Shown piece after piece: positions 14,781 to 22,404 of a DNA stretch of 23,797 nt (the first letter of the stretch is position 1; each line of letters opens with the position of its first letter). The notes beneath the pieces are model-generated. The model was not told where the DNA came from and ran no database searches. It was given only the letters and a program-made list of their open reading frames with translations. Origin of the DNA: JALZHR01 sp036388635 (GTDB lineage: Bacteria > Acidobacteriota > Blastocatellia > Pyrinomonadales > Pyrinomonadaceae); NCBI GenBank assembly GCA_036388635.1, contig DASVRL010000299.1, positions 1 through 23,797 on the forward strand, in the 5' to 3' direction. The translations under genes and the position numbers were made by a program.

Positions 14781-16874
14781 TCAATCTTCGGATTTGGTTT
14801 GAATTTGCGTTTTTTCCAGATTTTTTATCTGTTCTTCAACGACCGCATCCTTATCCTGCATTATATTCTCGACATCTCTGTCCCATTTGGCGGTGTCGCG
14901 CTCGATATAAACGAATTTCCAGGCGTGCAGCGTGCCCGGATTCGGATACATACCTTTGACGTACGGCTTTTTCATCCAGTTGGTCGACGCGATGGTCAAA
15001 GGAATCGACGGCAGCTGCTCCATCAGATAATATTCGGCGCGAGCCAGTTTTTCCAGGCGTTTCTGCGGGTCGAGCTCGGAGTTTGCCGCGTCCAGCATTT
15101 TGTCGTATTGCGGGTCGGAAAAGCCCGCGCCGCCGTCGTTTTGCTGACCGTAATGCAAGCCCAGAAACGTAAACGGGTCCATATAATCGCCGCCCCACAG
15201 GCTTTGCGCGAAGCCTTCGTATTGGAGCGAATTGCGGTAAGGCAGAAAAGTTTTGAACTCCATATTTTTGAGCGGAATCGTGATGCCCAAGTTTTGTTTC
15301 CATTGATTCTGGATAAACTCGGCGATTTGCCGGTTCGATTCGAGCGTGTTGTAGGAAATGGCGACCTTATCAGCCGGAAACGCGGGCGCGGAAAAGCCGC
15401 CGCCCGTTTGCTGCACCGGAAAACCGGCTTCCGTCAATAGTTTGCGGGCAAGTTCGGGGTCGAATTGCTTTCTTTGTTTCGCCCAGTTTTCCGGCGAGAT
15501 GCCGCGTTCTTTTCTGACTTCCTCGCCGACCTTGTCCATCGCTTTATCGTAATCGGGGAAAATTCCCGAAGGCGTCTGAAAGTAGAGCGGCTTGGTCGTT
15601 TTGCGAAATTGCGAGAGGATTTCGCGGTTAATCGCCAGACTGAAAGCCTGCCGCACTTTCGGATTATCAAACGGCGGCTTCGTAATATTCATACTGTAAT
15701 AAGCCGTGGCGTTTTCGGGCAAGTTCAGATATTCGTCTTTATACTCGCGAACGACGTCGAGCCACGAAGACGGAACGATATGATTGAGCATCGCGTCGAC
15801 GTTTCCGGCTTTATACAAATTCAGAATCGTCGTCTGCTCTTCGATTGGATAAAATTCGATGCCGTCGAGCCGGACGTTAGCCGCGTCCCAATAATTCGGG
15901 TCTTTTTCAAAAATATACGCGTCGTAAGGCAGAATCTTTTTGATTTTAAACGCGCCGCAGGTCACGATGTTTTGCGGTCGCGTCCAGTTTTTGCCGTGTT
16001 TTTCAATCGCCCGCTGCGGAACGAGACGGAAAAATTGATGCGCCAGAAGTCCGAGAAAAAAAGGCGCGGGCTGGCGCAGAGTGATTCTGAGCGTGTAATC
16101 GTCGAGCATTTCGACGCCGATGTCGGCGGCTTTCACGGGCACGAATTCCGCGCCTTCCGCCAATGCGGCTTTCAGCATCGGATTTGCTTCAATCTGTTTG
16201 GCGCGTTTTTTTTCGTCGCCGTCCAGAAGCAGGCGGTCGGGCGATTTGATAAATTTACGAAATGCGGTTTCCGCGCCGAAAGGCGTTTGCGCCGGAGAAG
16301 TTTTTTGTCCGTTTGAATCGTTTGTTTTTTGCGCCGCGGCGGCATCTTCGGCGAAATCTTTTGCCAGCAGAAATTCGTTGTTCTTTTTCACGAAAACCTG
16401 CGCGCCGTTAAAAGCTTCGGCGTATTTGATAAAGTAGCCGAGGCTTGCCGTGCGCGAAGCGGTTTCGGGGGCAAAGCCGCGCCGGAAGCTGTAAACGAAA
16501 TCGCGCGCCGTAATCGGCGTGCCGTCGCTCCATTTCGCGTTATCGCGCAGGCGGAAGATAAATTCGTCGACATTCGGGCTGATTTCCCAGCTTTTGGCAA
16601 TCGCCGGAATCGGGCGCATATCCTTCGGATGATATTCGACCAAGCCGTCGTAAATCGCCATATAAACGCGCGCTTCCGGCTGACCGCTGGAAACGTGCGG
16701 GTCGAGCGATTCCGGCTCGGAGCCGGAAATATAACGCAGAACATTATCTTTCGGAGCCTGCGTTTTTCCGAAATAACGACTGTTAGCCGAACTCGCGCAG
16801 CCGGAAATGAAAACGGACGACACCAACAAAGCCAAAACCACGCCGGCTCGGCTGAAAAAATTAATACGCGCCAT
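14781..16874 (-). CDS. Oligopeptide-type ABC transporter substrate-binding lipoprotein
   Basis: A 697-residue protein of the SBP family 5 (OppA/DppA) type. Residues 1-25 form a lipoprotein signal with lipobox ISGC and Cys26 as the lipidation site. Family motifs include LRYISGSEPESLDPHVSSG, IYDGLVEY, WEISPNVDEFIFRLRDNAKWSDG and PYDAYIFEKDPNYWD. It is about 150 residues longer than usual OppA, with an extra charged segment at about 157-246. The start at 16874 gives a correct lipobox and has a GGAG site 11 bases upstream; the frame's earlier ATG at 16943 would put 23 odd residues before it. No permease or ATPase gene lies nearby, so it is an orphan binding protein. Peptide uptake or signalling is inferred. 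Confidence 0.93.
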   Translation of the reverse strand: MARINFFSRAGVVLALLVSSVFISGCASSANSRYFGKTQAPKDNVLRYISGSEPESLDPHVSSGQPEARVYMAIYDGLVEYHPKDMRPIPAIAKSWEISPNVDEFIFRLRDNAKWSDGTPITARDFVYSFRRGFAPETASRTASLGYFIKYAEAFNGAQVFVKKNNEFLLAKDFAEDAAAAQKTNDSNGQKTSPAQTPFGAETAFRKFIKSPDRLLLDGDEKKRAKQIEANPMLKAALAEGAEFVPVKAADIGVEMLDDYTLRITLRQPAPFFLGLLAHQFFRLVPQRAIEKHGKNWTRPQNIVTCGAFKIKKILPYDAYIFEKDPNYWDAANVRLDGIEFYPIEEQTTILNLYKAGNVDAMLNHIVPSSWLDVVREYKDEYLNLPENATAYYSMNITKPPFDNPKVRQAFSLAINREILSQFRKTTKPLYFQTPSGIFPDYDKAMDKVGEEVRKERGISPENWAKQRKQFDPELARKLLTEAGFPVQQTGGGFSAPAFPADKVAISYNTLESNRQIAEFIQNQWKQNLGITIPLKNMEFKTFLPYRNSLQYEGFAQSLWGGDYMDPFTFLGLHYGQQNDGGAGFSDPQYDKMLDAANSELDPQKRLEKLARAEYYLMEQLPSIPLTIASTNWMKKPYVKGMYPNPGTLHAWKFVYIERDTAKWDRDVENIMQDKDAVVEEQIKNLEKTQIQTKSED

Positions 16875-16885
16875 AACGAAATAAG

Positions 16886-16891
16886 CTCCTT
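16886..16891 (-). promoter_or_regulatory. Shine-Dalgarno deciding the substrate-binding protein start
   Basis: On the minus strand this reads AAGGAG, 11 bases before the ATG at 16874. It supports the lipoprotein start rather than the in-frame ATG at 16943. Confidence 0.6.
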
Positions 16892-16975
16892 TACCGGATA
16901 AAAAGCCGCGGGGAAACAACGAACACTTTGGTAAAAGTACCACGTTCCAAAGTTTGCAGGCAAGAAATTTTCGCG

Positions 16976-17030
16976 GGCGGCGGCGGCTGGATTTCTTAAT
17001 TCTTCGGGCGCGCCTTTTCGCCCGGCTAAT
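16976..17030 (+). repeat. Dispersed ~55 bp repeat, copy 2
   Basis: It matches 2548-2600 in the same orientation: an identical GGCGGCGGCGGCTG start, then ATTTCTT, CGCGCCT, TTCGC and a GGCTAAT end. It contains a hairpin, CGGGCG (17005-17010) pairing with CGCCCG (17019-17024). It lies upstream of the kinase gene in a divergent promoter region. Confidence 0.65.
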
Positions 17031-17089
17031 CTTGTTTCACTTCAATCATTTCAGGTCTCGCGTTTCTGTGTAAACTCCGGCGACAATGC

Positions 17090-17095
17090 TATAAT
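17090..17095 (+). promoter_or_regulatory. Possible -10 box overlapping the upstream kinase ATG
   Basis: The perfect -10 match TATAAT overlaps an in-frame ATG at 17094. A transcript starting about 7 bases later would exclude that ATG, so the ATG at 17109 is the better start. No good -35 is seen at 16-17 bases. Confidence 0.45.
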
Positions 17096-17108
17096 GCGCT
17101 ATCTTTTT

Positions 17109-19676
17109 ATGCTCGAAAGCGGTAAAAATTTTGGGCGCTACGCGGTTCTTTCTTTAATCGGAAAGGGCGGGATGGGCGAAGTGTATCTGGCGCAGGACAA
17201 AAGCCTTAACCGCAAGGTCGCGCTGAAAATTCTGTCCGCCAAATTTGCCGGCGACGACGATCTTCTCCGCCGTTTCGAGCGCGAAGCCGAGACGGCTTCG
17301 GCGCTGAATCATCCGAATATTCTGACCGTCTACGAATTCGGCAAAGAAGACGGGCTGCATTTTATCACCACCGAATTTGTCGAGGGCGAAACCTTACGCG
17401 AAAAACTAAAACGCGAAAGATTGAGCGTGCCGGAAATTCTGAACATCGCCGAGCAGACGGCTTCGGCGCTGGCGGCGGCGCATTCGGCGGGCATCATTCA
17501 TCGCGACGTCAAACCGGAAAACATTATGCTGCGCGCGGACGGGCTGGTCAAAGTTCTCGATTTCGGTCTGGCAAAGTTTGTCGAAAAAGCGGAAGAACAC
17601 GACCCCGACGCCGTCACGCAGCCTTACGTTCACACGCAGCCGGGAACGGTGATGGGCACGGTTTTTTATATGTCGCCGGAACAGGCGCGCGGAAAACAGA
17701 TCGACGAGCGCAGCGACGTCTGGAGCCTGGGCGTCATTTTATACGAAATGACAACCTCTCAGCTGCCGTTTCAGGACGAAACGGCGAGCGACGTGATCGC
17801 CTCGATTTTGAAAAGCAATCCGGCGCCGATTACGCATCACGCCAAGGACGCGCCGCGCGAGCTGAGCAATATCATTATGAAAGCGCTGCGCAAAGATTCG
17901 AGCGAGCGTTACCAAAAGATGTCGGAGATGCTCGGCGAAATTAAGGATTTCCGGCAGGAACTCGAATTTGAAGCCAAGCGTCTGGGAAAATCCGGCGTCG
18001 TGACGCAGAATAACCTGCAACAAAACGGCTATCGCACCCTGTCGTCGATGCGCTCGCAGCAATTTGCCACTCGAATAGACGCGACAACCAACGCTCCAAG
18101 CATTCCCGCGCCGCCGAAAAAATACGGTTTGCCCGTTTTAATTTTTTCGGCGGCGGCTTGTCTGGCGACTCTGTTCGCCTGGCAAACGGGAAAAACGGAC
18201 GGCGTTTTTAATCCGGCTTTGATGGTTTTGATAATTGCGCTGATTGCGGGCGCGTATTTGATGTATTCGGCGTATTTTCGTTTTGCCGGCGGCGCCGATT
18301 ATCGCTCGATTGCCGTTTTGCCGCTCGGCAACAGCGGCGGCGACGCCGAGATGGAATATCTTTCCGAAGGCATCAGCGAATCGCTTATCAATAATCTTTC
18401 GCAGCTTCCGGACGTGAAAGTGATCGCTCGCAGCTCTTCGTTTAAATACAAATACAACGCCGAAAATCTGCGCGAAATCGCCAAGACTTTAAACGTCGCC
18501 ACGATTTTGACCGGCTGGGTGATGCGGCGCGGCGAAAATCTGCAAATCAGCGTCGAATTGATAAACGCGCGCGACAACACGCAAATCTGGGGCGAGCAAT
18601 ACAGTCGCCGCGCCGACGATTTGCTGGTGATTCAGAGCGATATTTCACGCGAGATTGCCGACAAACTGCACCCGCGTTTGACTTTAAGCGAGCAAAAACA
18701 ACTTGTCCGTCACGAAACGAAAAATTCCGTCGCTTACGAGCTTTTGCTGAAAGGGCGTTTTTATCGCGCCAAAGGCGGCACGGAAAGCCGCAAACGCGCC
18801 GTCGAATATTTTAACGAGGCAATCGCCGTCGACCCGAATTACGCGCTCGCCTACGCCGAGCTGGCTTTTACTTATCGAATTTTAGTCGGCAGCGGCTCGC
18901 TCGACCCGAAAGAATTTACGCCGAAAGCGGAAGCGGCGGCGCTCAAAGCTCTGGAACTGGACGAAACGCTGGCGGACGCGCATTTTGCGCTCGCGTTTCT
19001 GAAAATAAACGCCTGGGAATGGGCTGAGGCTGAATTTGAATTCAAACGCGCCATCGAACTGAATCCGAATCTCGCCCGCGCCTACATCGGTTATTCCGGC
19101 TATCTGAGCCGCACGGGACGCCACGACGAAGCCGTCGCCGAAATCCGCCGCGCCAAAGAACTCGACCCGCTTTCGACTATTATTAACGGAAATTACGGCT
19201 TGGTTTTATACTTTGCCGGCAGATACGACGAAGCGATAAAAATCCTGCGGGAAACTCTGGAATTCGACCCGAATTTTTCTTTCGCGCATCTTTATCTCGG
19301 CTATAACTATTCGGCAAATGGAATGTTTGCCGAGGCAATCGAGGCTTACCGGAAAGCCTTCAGTTTGGGTCAGGAAACGCCGAGCAATAAAATTTATCTC
19401 GGCGCGGCTTACGCCCGCGCGGGCGAGCGCGATAAAGCGCAGGCGATTCTCAGCGAACTGGAAACCGGCGAAAGTTACGTTTCGCCCGCCGAACTGGCGG
19501 TGCTTTACACCGCTTTAGGCGACCGCGAAAAAGCTTTTGCCTCGCTCGAAAAAGCTTTCGCGCTGCACGATTTGCAGTTGCAGTATCTGGCGACCGACCC
19601 GGCGTTTAAAAGCCTGCGAGACGATTCGCGCTTTACGGATTTATTGAAAAAAATCGGTCTGCCGCTGGAAAAGTGA
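17109..19676 (+). CDS. Transmembrane Ser/Thr protein kinase with FlgO-like and TPR domains
   Basis: An 855-residue protein from the ATG at 17109 (MLESGKNFGRY). The kinase domain spans about 10-275: Gly-rich loop GKGGMG at 18-23, Lys40 in VALKIL, HRDVKPEN with Asp133, DFG with Asp151, and the APE-equivalent SPEQARG. All catalytic residues are present, so it should be active. Two hydrophobic segments at about 340-357 and 368-390 cross the membrane. A FlgO-like domain at about 398-530 (IAVLPLGNSGGD, EGISESLINNLSQ) and TPR repeats to the end follow. The C-terminal half probably binds partners. The in-frame ATG at 17094 overlaps a TATAAT box and is rejected. The TGA stop lies inside a GTGAAAA repeat tract. 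Confidence 0.93.
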   Translation: MLESGKNFGRYAVLSLIGKGGMGEVYLAQDKSLNRKVALKILSAKFAGDDDLLRRFEREAETASALNHPNILTVYEFGKEDGLHFITTEFVEGETLREKLKRERLSVPEILNIAEQTASALAAAHSAGIIHRDVKPENIMLRADGLVKVLDFGLAKFVEKAEEHDPDAVTQPYVHTQPGTVMGTVFYMSPEQARGKQIDERSDVWSLGVILYEMTTSQLPFQDETASDVIASILKSNPAPITHHAKDAPRELSNIIMKALRKDSSERYQKMSEMLGEIKDFRQELEFEAKRLGKSGVVTQNNLQQNGYRTLSSMRSQQFATRIDATTNAPSIPAPPKKYGLPVLIFSAAACLATLFAWQTGKTDGVFNPALMVLIIALIAGAYLMYSAYFRFAGGADYRSIAVLPLGNSGGDAEMEYLSEGISESLINNLSQLPDVKVIARSSSFKYKYNAENLREIAKTLNVATILTGWVMRRGENLQISVELINARDNTQIWGEQYSRRADDLLVIQSDISREIADKLHPRLTLSEQKQLVRHETKNSVAYELLLKGRFYRAKGGTESRKRAVEYFNEAIAVDPNYALAYAELAFTYRILVGSGSLDPKEFTPKAEAAALKALELDETLADAHFALAFLKINAWEWAEAEFEFKRAIELNPNLARAYIGYSGYLSRTGRHDEAVAEIRRAKELDPLSTIINGNYGLVLYFAGRYDEAIKILRETLEFDPNFSFAHLYLGYNYSANGMFAEAIEAYRKAFSLGQETPSNKIYLGAAYARAGERDKAQAILSELETGESYVSPAELAVLYTALGDREKAFASLEKAFALHDLQLQYLATDPAFKSLRDDSRFTDLLKKIGLPLEK

Positions 19677-19777
19677 AAAAGTGAAAAGTGAAAAGTGAAA
19701 AGCAGGCTTGAGCAAAAGCCGACATAACTTTTTCGCTTTTCGCTTTTCACTTTTCTAACTTTTCGCTTTTTCACTTT
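19670..19777. repeat. GTGAAAA-type inverted repeat overlapping the kinase stop codon
   Basis: The tandem GTGAAAA/GTGAAAG units on the left pair with their complements on the right. The arms AAAGTGAAAAAG (19670-19681) and CTTTTTCACTTT (19766-19777) are the same 12-base pair found at 14660-14763. GAAAAGTGAAAAG (19690-19702) pairs with CTTTTCACTTTTC (19743-19755). The kinase TGA (19674-19676) is part of the repeat. Confidence 0.8.
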
Positions 19778-19851
19778 ACCGGCATTCCCGATTCAGCGCG
19801 TTCCGCCTTCATCGTTGCGCGTTCCGAAACTGCCTTTAAATTCTAAATAAA

Positions 19852-19883
19852 AAAGCGGATAGCTTAATTAAGCTATCCGCTTT
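19852..19883 (-). terminator. Perfect 32-bp palindrome, terminator of the VWA gene
   Basis: A perfect palindrome with arms AAAGCGGATAGCTTAA at 19852-19867 and its complement at 19868-19883. On the minus strand it is followed by a T6-A-T3 tract, as in an intrinsic terminator, 26 bases after the stop of the VWA gene at 19910. On the plus strand only T3 follows. Confidence 0.85.
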
Positions 19884-19909
19884 CGCTCCGTTCGGGTTTT
19901 GTCCGAAAA

Positions 19910-21022
19910 CTATTTCGCCGGCTTATTCTGAATGGATGCGGTTTTGGCAAAATATCCCTGCCGGTGCGTCAGGCGAACTTTCTGTTTGGATAATTCGGGA
20001 TTAGTGACCTGAATCTCGATTTTGCGGAAAGTGCCGTCGCGTTTTGCATTTGAAGGTTCGTAAGCGATCAAATACTGCGAGCGCATTTCGATTTGAATCT
20101 GCGTGAAAGCCTTGCGCAATTCGGCTTCGTCTCTGGGAAAGAAGGCGCGTCCGCCGGTGCGCTCCGAGATTTTTCTGAGCGCGCTTTCGTCGATGCCGCC
20201 GTAGTAATAATCGCCGATGCCGATGCTGTAAATAATCGCGTCGTTTTTTATCGCCTGGTTGACGGCATCTTCCAGCTTTTTGTTGCCGAAAGTGTTGACG
20301 CCGTCGCTCATCAGAACAATAGCGCGGCGCGTTCTTTCCGGCGCTTTCGATAAAACTTCGTTGGAAGTAACCCAGAGCGCGTCCCAAATCGCCGTCGAGC
20401 CGGCGACCTGCTGGCTTCTGCCCGAAATCGGCGGCGTTCCAATCAGCACGCCGTTTAAAGTTCCGGCGGCGGGAACAAATTCGACGCGGTCGATGGCGCG
20501 GCGCAGCCGCTGAACATTTCCGGTCAAATCCTGTTCGAGCGTCGTTTCGCCCGTAAAAGAAAGCACCGCCACTTCATCCTTTTCGGGTCTGACGACCGAT
20601 TCGACAAAGGATTTGGCGGCATCTTTTTCTTCGGGCAAAGTGCGCTGCTGCGATTGGCTGGTGTCAATCAGGATAGCGATGGAAAGCGGCAAATCGGACT
20701 GCCGCGCAAAGGTAAAAATTTGCTGCGACTGACCATCTTCGAGTATGCGAATGTCTTCTTTTTTGAGGTCGGTCAGCAAACGCCGGTCTTTGTCCTGCGC
20801 GGTGAAAAGCACGTTGACCAGCTCGGTGTCGATTTTAATCGGCTCGTCTTCTTCTTCGACTATTTCGGTACCGGGCGTTGCGGTCGGCGACGGCGCCGAT
20901 TGTTTTTGCGTCGTCGTTTGCTGCTGCTGCTGCTGCGCTGCTGAAAAATCCCAGCCGAACAAAGCCGCGACGACAAATAACAAGCCAATTGACAAAACCG
21001 TTAAATTTTTACTGCCAAACAT
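19910..21022 (-). CDS. Secreted VWA domain protein (acidobacterial VWFA-related type)
   Basis: A 370-residue protein. Residues 1-29 are a signal peptide ending SAA, followed by a Gln run and a Pro/Thr/Glu-rich linker. A conserved segment before the VWA domain (VNVLFTAQDKDRRLLTDLKKEDIRILEDGQ) is typical of the acidobacterial VWFA-related family (TIGR03436). The VWA metal site is DTSQS at 120-124, with MSDGVNTFG later. The domain should bind a divalent metal and a protein partner. GGAG 6 bases upstream supports the ATG at 21022. It lies downstream of a related VWA gene on the same strand, separated by 126 bases, so the two may be co-transcribed. The terminator at 19852-19883 ends the unit. The partner is unknown. 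Confidence 0.9.
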   Translation of the reverse strand: MFGSKNLTVLSIGLLFVVAALFGWDFSAAQQQQQQTTTQKQSAPSPTATPGTEIVEEEDEPIKIDTELVNVLFTAQDKDRRLLTDLKKEDIRILEDGQSQQIFTFARQSDLPLSIAILIDTSQSQQRTLPEEKDAAKSFVESVVRPEKDEVAVLSFTGETTLEQDLTGNVQRLRRAIDRVEFVPAAGTLNGVLIGTPPISGRSQQVAGSTAIWDALWVTSNEVLSKAPERTRRAIVLMSDGVNTFGNKKLEDAVNQAIKNDAIIYSIGIGDYYYGGIDESALRKISERTGGRAFFPRDEAELRKAFTQIQIEMRSQYLIAYEPSNAKRDGTFRKIEIQVTNPELSKQKVRLTHRQGYFAKTASIQNKPAK

Positions 21023-21041
21023 TTATTTCTCCGATTTCTCT

Positions 21042-21151
21042 AATTTTCGATTGCCGGTTTGCGATTGAATAAGATTTTTTTTATCTATTGCGTTTGACGC
21101 GAGCCGAATTGCTCTTTCAATCTCAAATCGCCAATCAAAAATCGAAAATTA
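21042..21151. repeat. GATTG-type imperfect inverted repeat between the VWA genes
   Basis: The arms AATTTTCGAT (21042-21051) and ATCGAAAATT (21141-21150) pair exactly, and the rest of the spacer has GATTG/CAATC units in opposite orientations near both ends. The right arm overlaps the stop codon of the upstream VWA gene (21149-21151). It has no T-run and may not end transcription. Confidence 0.6.
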
Positions 21152-22144
21152 CTTCAATGTATCCTTAATCGCCCTGTATTCGGTCTTCGTGCGAATCCGG
21201 TAATCTTCCGCTTTTTGCTTATCCGCGAAACGCACTTCGATTTTGCGTTTTCTGCCGTCCAATTCCTGAATTGCCGGGCGATAGGTGACGATGTATTGCC
21301 CGCGAAATTCCTTTGCCACCTTGTCCAGTGCTCTTTCGAGCGCGAGCATATCGCCCGAATAAAAGGCTTCGCCGCCGGTTTCGCGGCACAGACGGTCGAG
21401 CAGCTTATCGCCTTCGTCCTTGACCGTTCCGGCTTCGACGCCCGGCACGCTGCCCAAAAACCCGGACTTGGTCGAGATGGCGAAAATCGTCGTTTCGGTT
21501 CGCTGGGCGATGTCGATGGCGTCGTTGATGTCGGCGCGGCTGAACGTGTCGTCGCCGTCGGTGATGATGACAATCACGCGTCTGCCCGGAGCGTTTCTGA
21601 GCTTTTCATCCGAAAACTGCCAGATGGCGTCGTAAAGCGCCGTCTGCGAACCGGTTCTTTTCACGCCGTCGACGGCTTTGTCGAGCAAATCCAGCTTGTC
21701 CGTAAAATCCTGAATCAGACTGACTTCGTGGTCGAAAGTCATAAACGCGGCTTTGTCTTTGCGGATGCGCGTCACGGTGTATATAAAATTTTTCGCCGCT
21801 TCTTTCGAGAATTTCATTTTTCCGGCGGTTGACGGCGAAGTGTCCATCAAAACGCCGACGAAAACGGGCGGATTCGTTTTTTCATCGCTGAAAAACGTCA
21901 CTTCCTGCTGGACGCCGTCTTCAAAAACCAGAAAATCGCCGCGCGTCAAACCCGCGACCAGATTTTTCTTTTTATCTTTGACCGTAACGGGCAGCCGAAC
22001 CTCAAACGTTTTGACCTGTCCGCCGTCGTCATCACCGCGCGGCGTCGGCGGCGTCGGGCTGGTGCGCGGCGTCTGCGCCGCAACCGTTAAGACAAAACTT
22101 AAAACGAGAACTGAGAATCCAAAAAAACGAGCCAGATTTTTCAT
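21149..22144 (-). CDS. Secreted VWA domain protein (acidobacterial VWFA-related type)
   Basis: A 331-residue protein. Residues 1-23 are a signal peptide ending VAA, followed by a Pro/Thr-rich stretch. A beta-rich segment (FEVRLPVTVKDKKKNLVAGL) is followed by GDFLVFEDGVQQEVTFF, which corresponds to EDIRILEDGQSQQIFTF in the neighbour. The VWA metal site is DTSPS at 101-105, with ITDGDD later. It is a paralogue-like partner of the gene at 19910-21022, upstream of it on the same strand. A VWA protein binds metal and protein ligands; the ligand is unknown. No clear Shine-Dalgarno precedes the ATG at 22144. The promoter would lie in 22145-22404. Confidence 0.9.
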   Translation of the reverse strand: MKNLARFFGFSVLVLSFVLTVAAQTPRTSPTPPTPRGDDDGGQVKTFEVRLPVTVKDKKKNLVAGLTRGDFLVFEDGVQQEVTFFSDEKTNPPVFVGVLMDTSPSTAGKMKFSKEAAKNFIYTVTRIRKDKAAFMTFDHEVSLIQDFTDKLDLLDKAVDGVKRTGSQTALYDAIWQFSDEKLRNAPGRRVIVIITDGDDTFSRADINDAIDIAQRTETTIFAISTKSGFLGSVPGVEAGTVKDEGDKLLDRLCRETGGEAFYSGDMLALERALDKVAKEFRGQYIVTYRPAIQELDGRKRKIEVRFADKQKAEDYRIRTKTEYRAIKDTLK

Positions 22145-22171
22145 AATTTATTACGGAATATTTACGAAGCT

Positions 22172-22208
22172 CAACACGTTTCGATGCCCTATAGAGGCGC
22201 GCGTGTTG
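22172..22208. other. Small inverted repeat in the divergent VWA/PMM spacer
   Basis: CAACACG (22172-22178) and CGTGTTG (22202-22208) are perfect 7-base complements with a 23-base loop. It lies close to the VWA start codon and could be an operator or leader structure. Evidence is only the symmetry. Confidence 0.3.
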
Positions 22209-22240
22209 CCCAAAAGCAAATTTTGAGTATAACAAAAATA

Positions 22241-22372
22241 AAAGGTAAAAAGTAGAAAGACGAAAGGCGAAAGTTAAGCAGGGAGTTTTGCGGCAATCTA
22301 TTTTCTTTTATTTTTCACTTTTCACTTTTTACTTTTTACTTTTTATTTTTTACTTTTTACTTTTGCCTTCTT
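22241..22372. repeat. GTAAAAAG-type inverted repeat upstream of the phosphomannomutase gene
   Basis: The left arm GTAAAAAGTA (22245-22254) pairs with TACTTTTTAC, which occurs at 22330-22339 and again at 22351-22360. The right side is a tract of TTTTCAC, TTTTTAC and TTTTTAT units. Reading through it in frame gives a Phe/Leu/Tyr-rich run that is not part of the real protein. Confidence 0.75.
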
Positions 22373-22404
22373 CGCCGCTTTGCGCGAAACTTTCTTTTTT
22401 CTTT

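Noticed and set aside
15465..16316. 283-codon plus-strand frame opposite the substrate-binding protein
   Set aside because: It is a shadow of the binding-protein gene: Arg/Phe/Val-rich, with no motif or ribosome site.
16875..16943. Longer N-terminus for the substrate-binding protein
   Set aside because: It would bury the lipoprotein signal; the internal ATG has a GGAG site and a correct lipobox distance.
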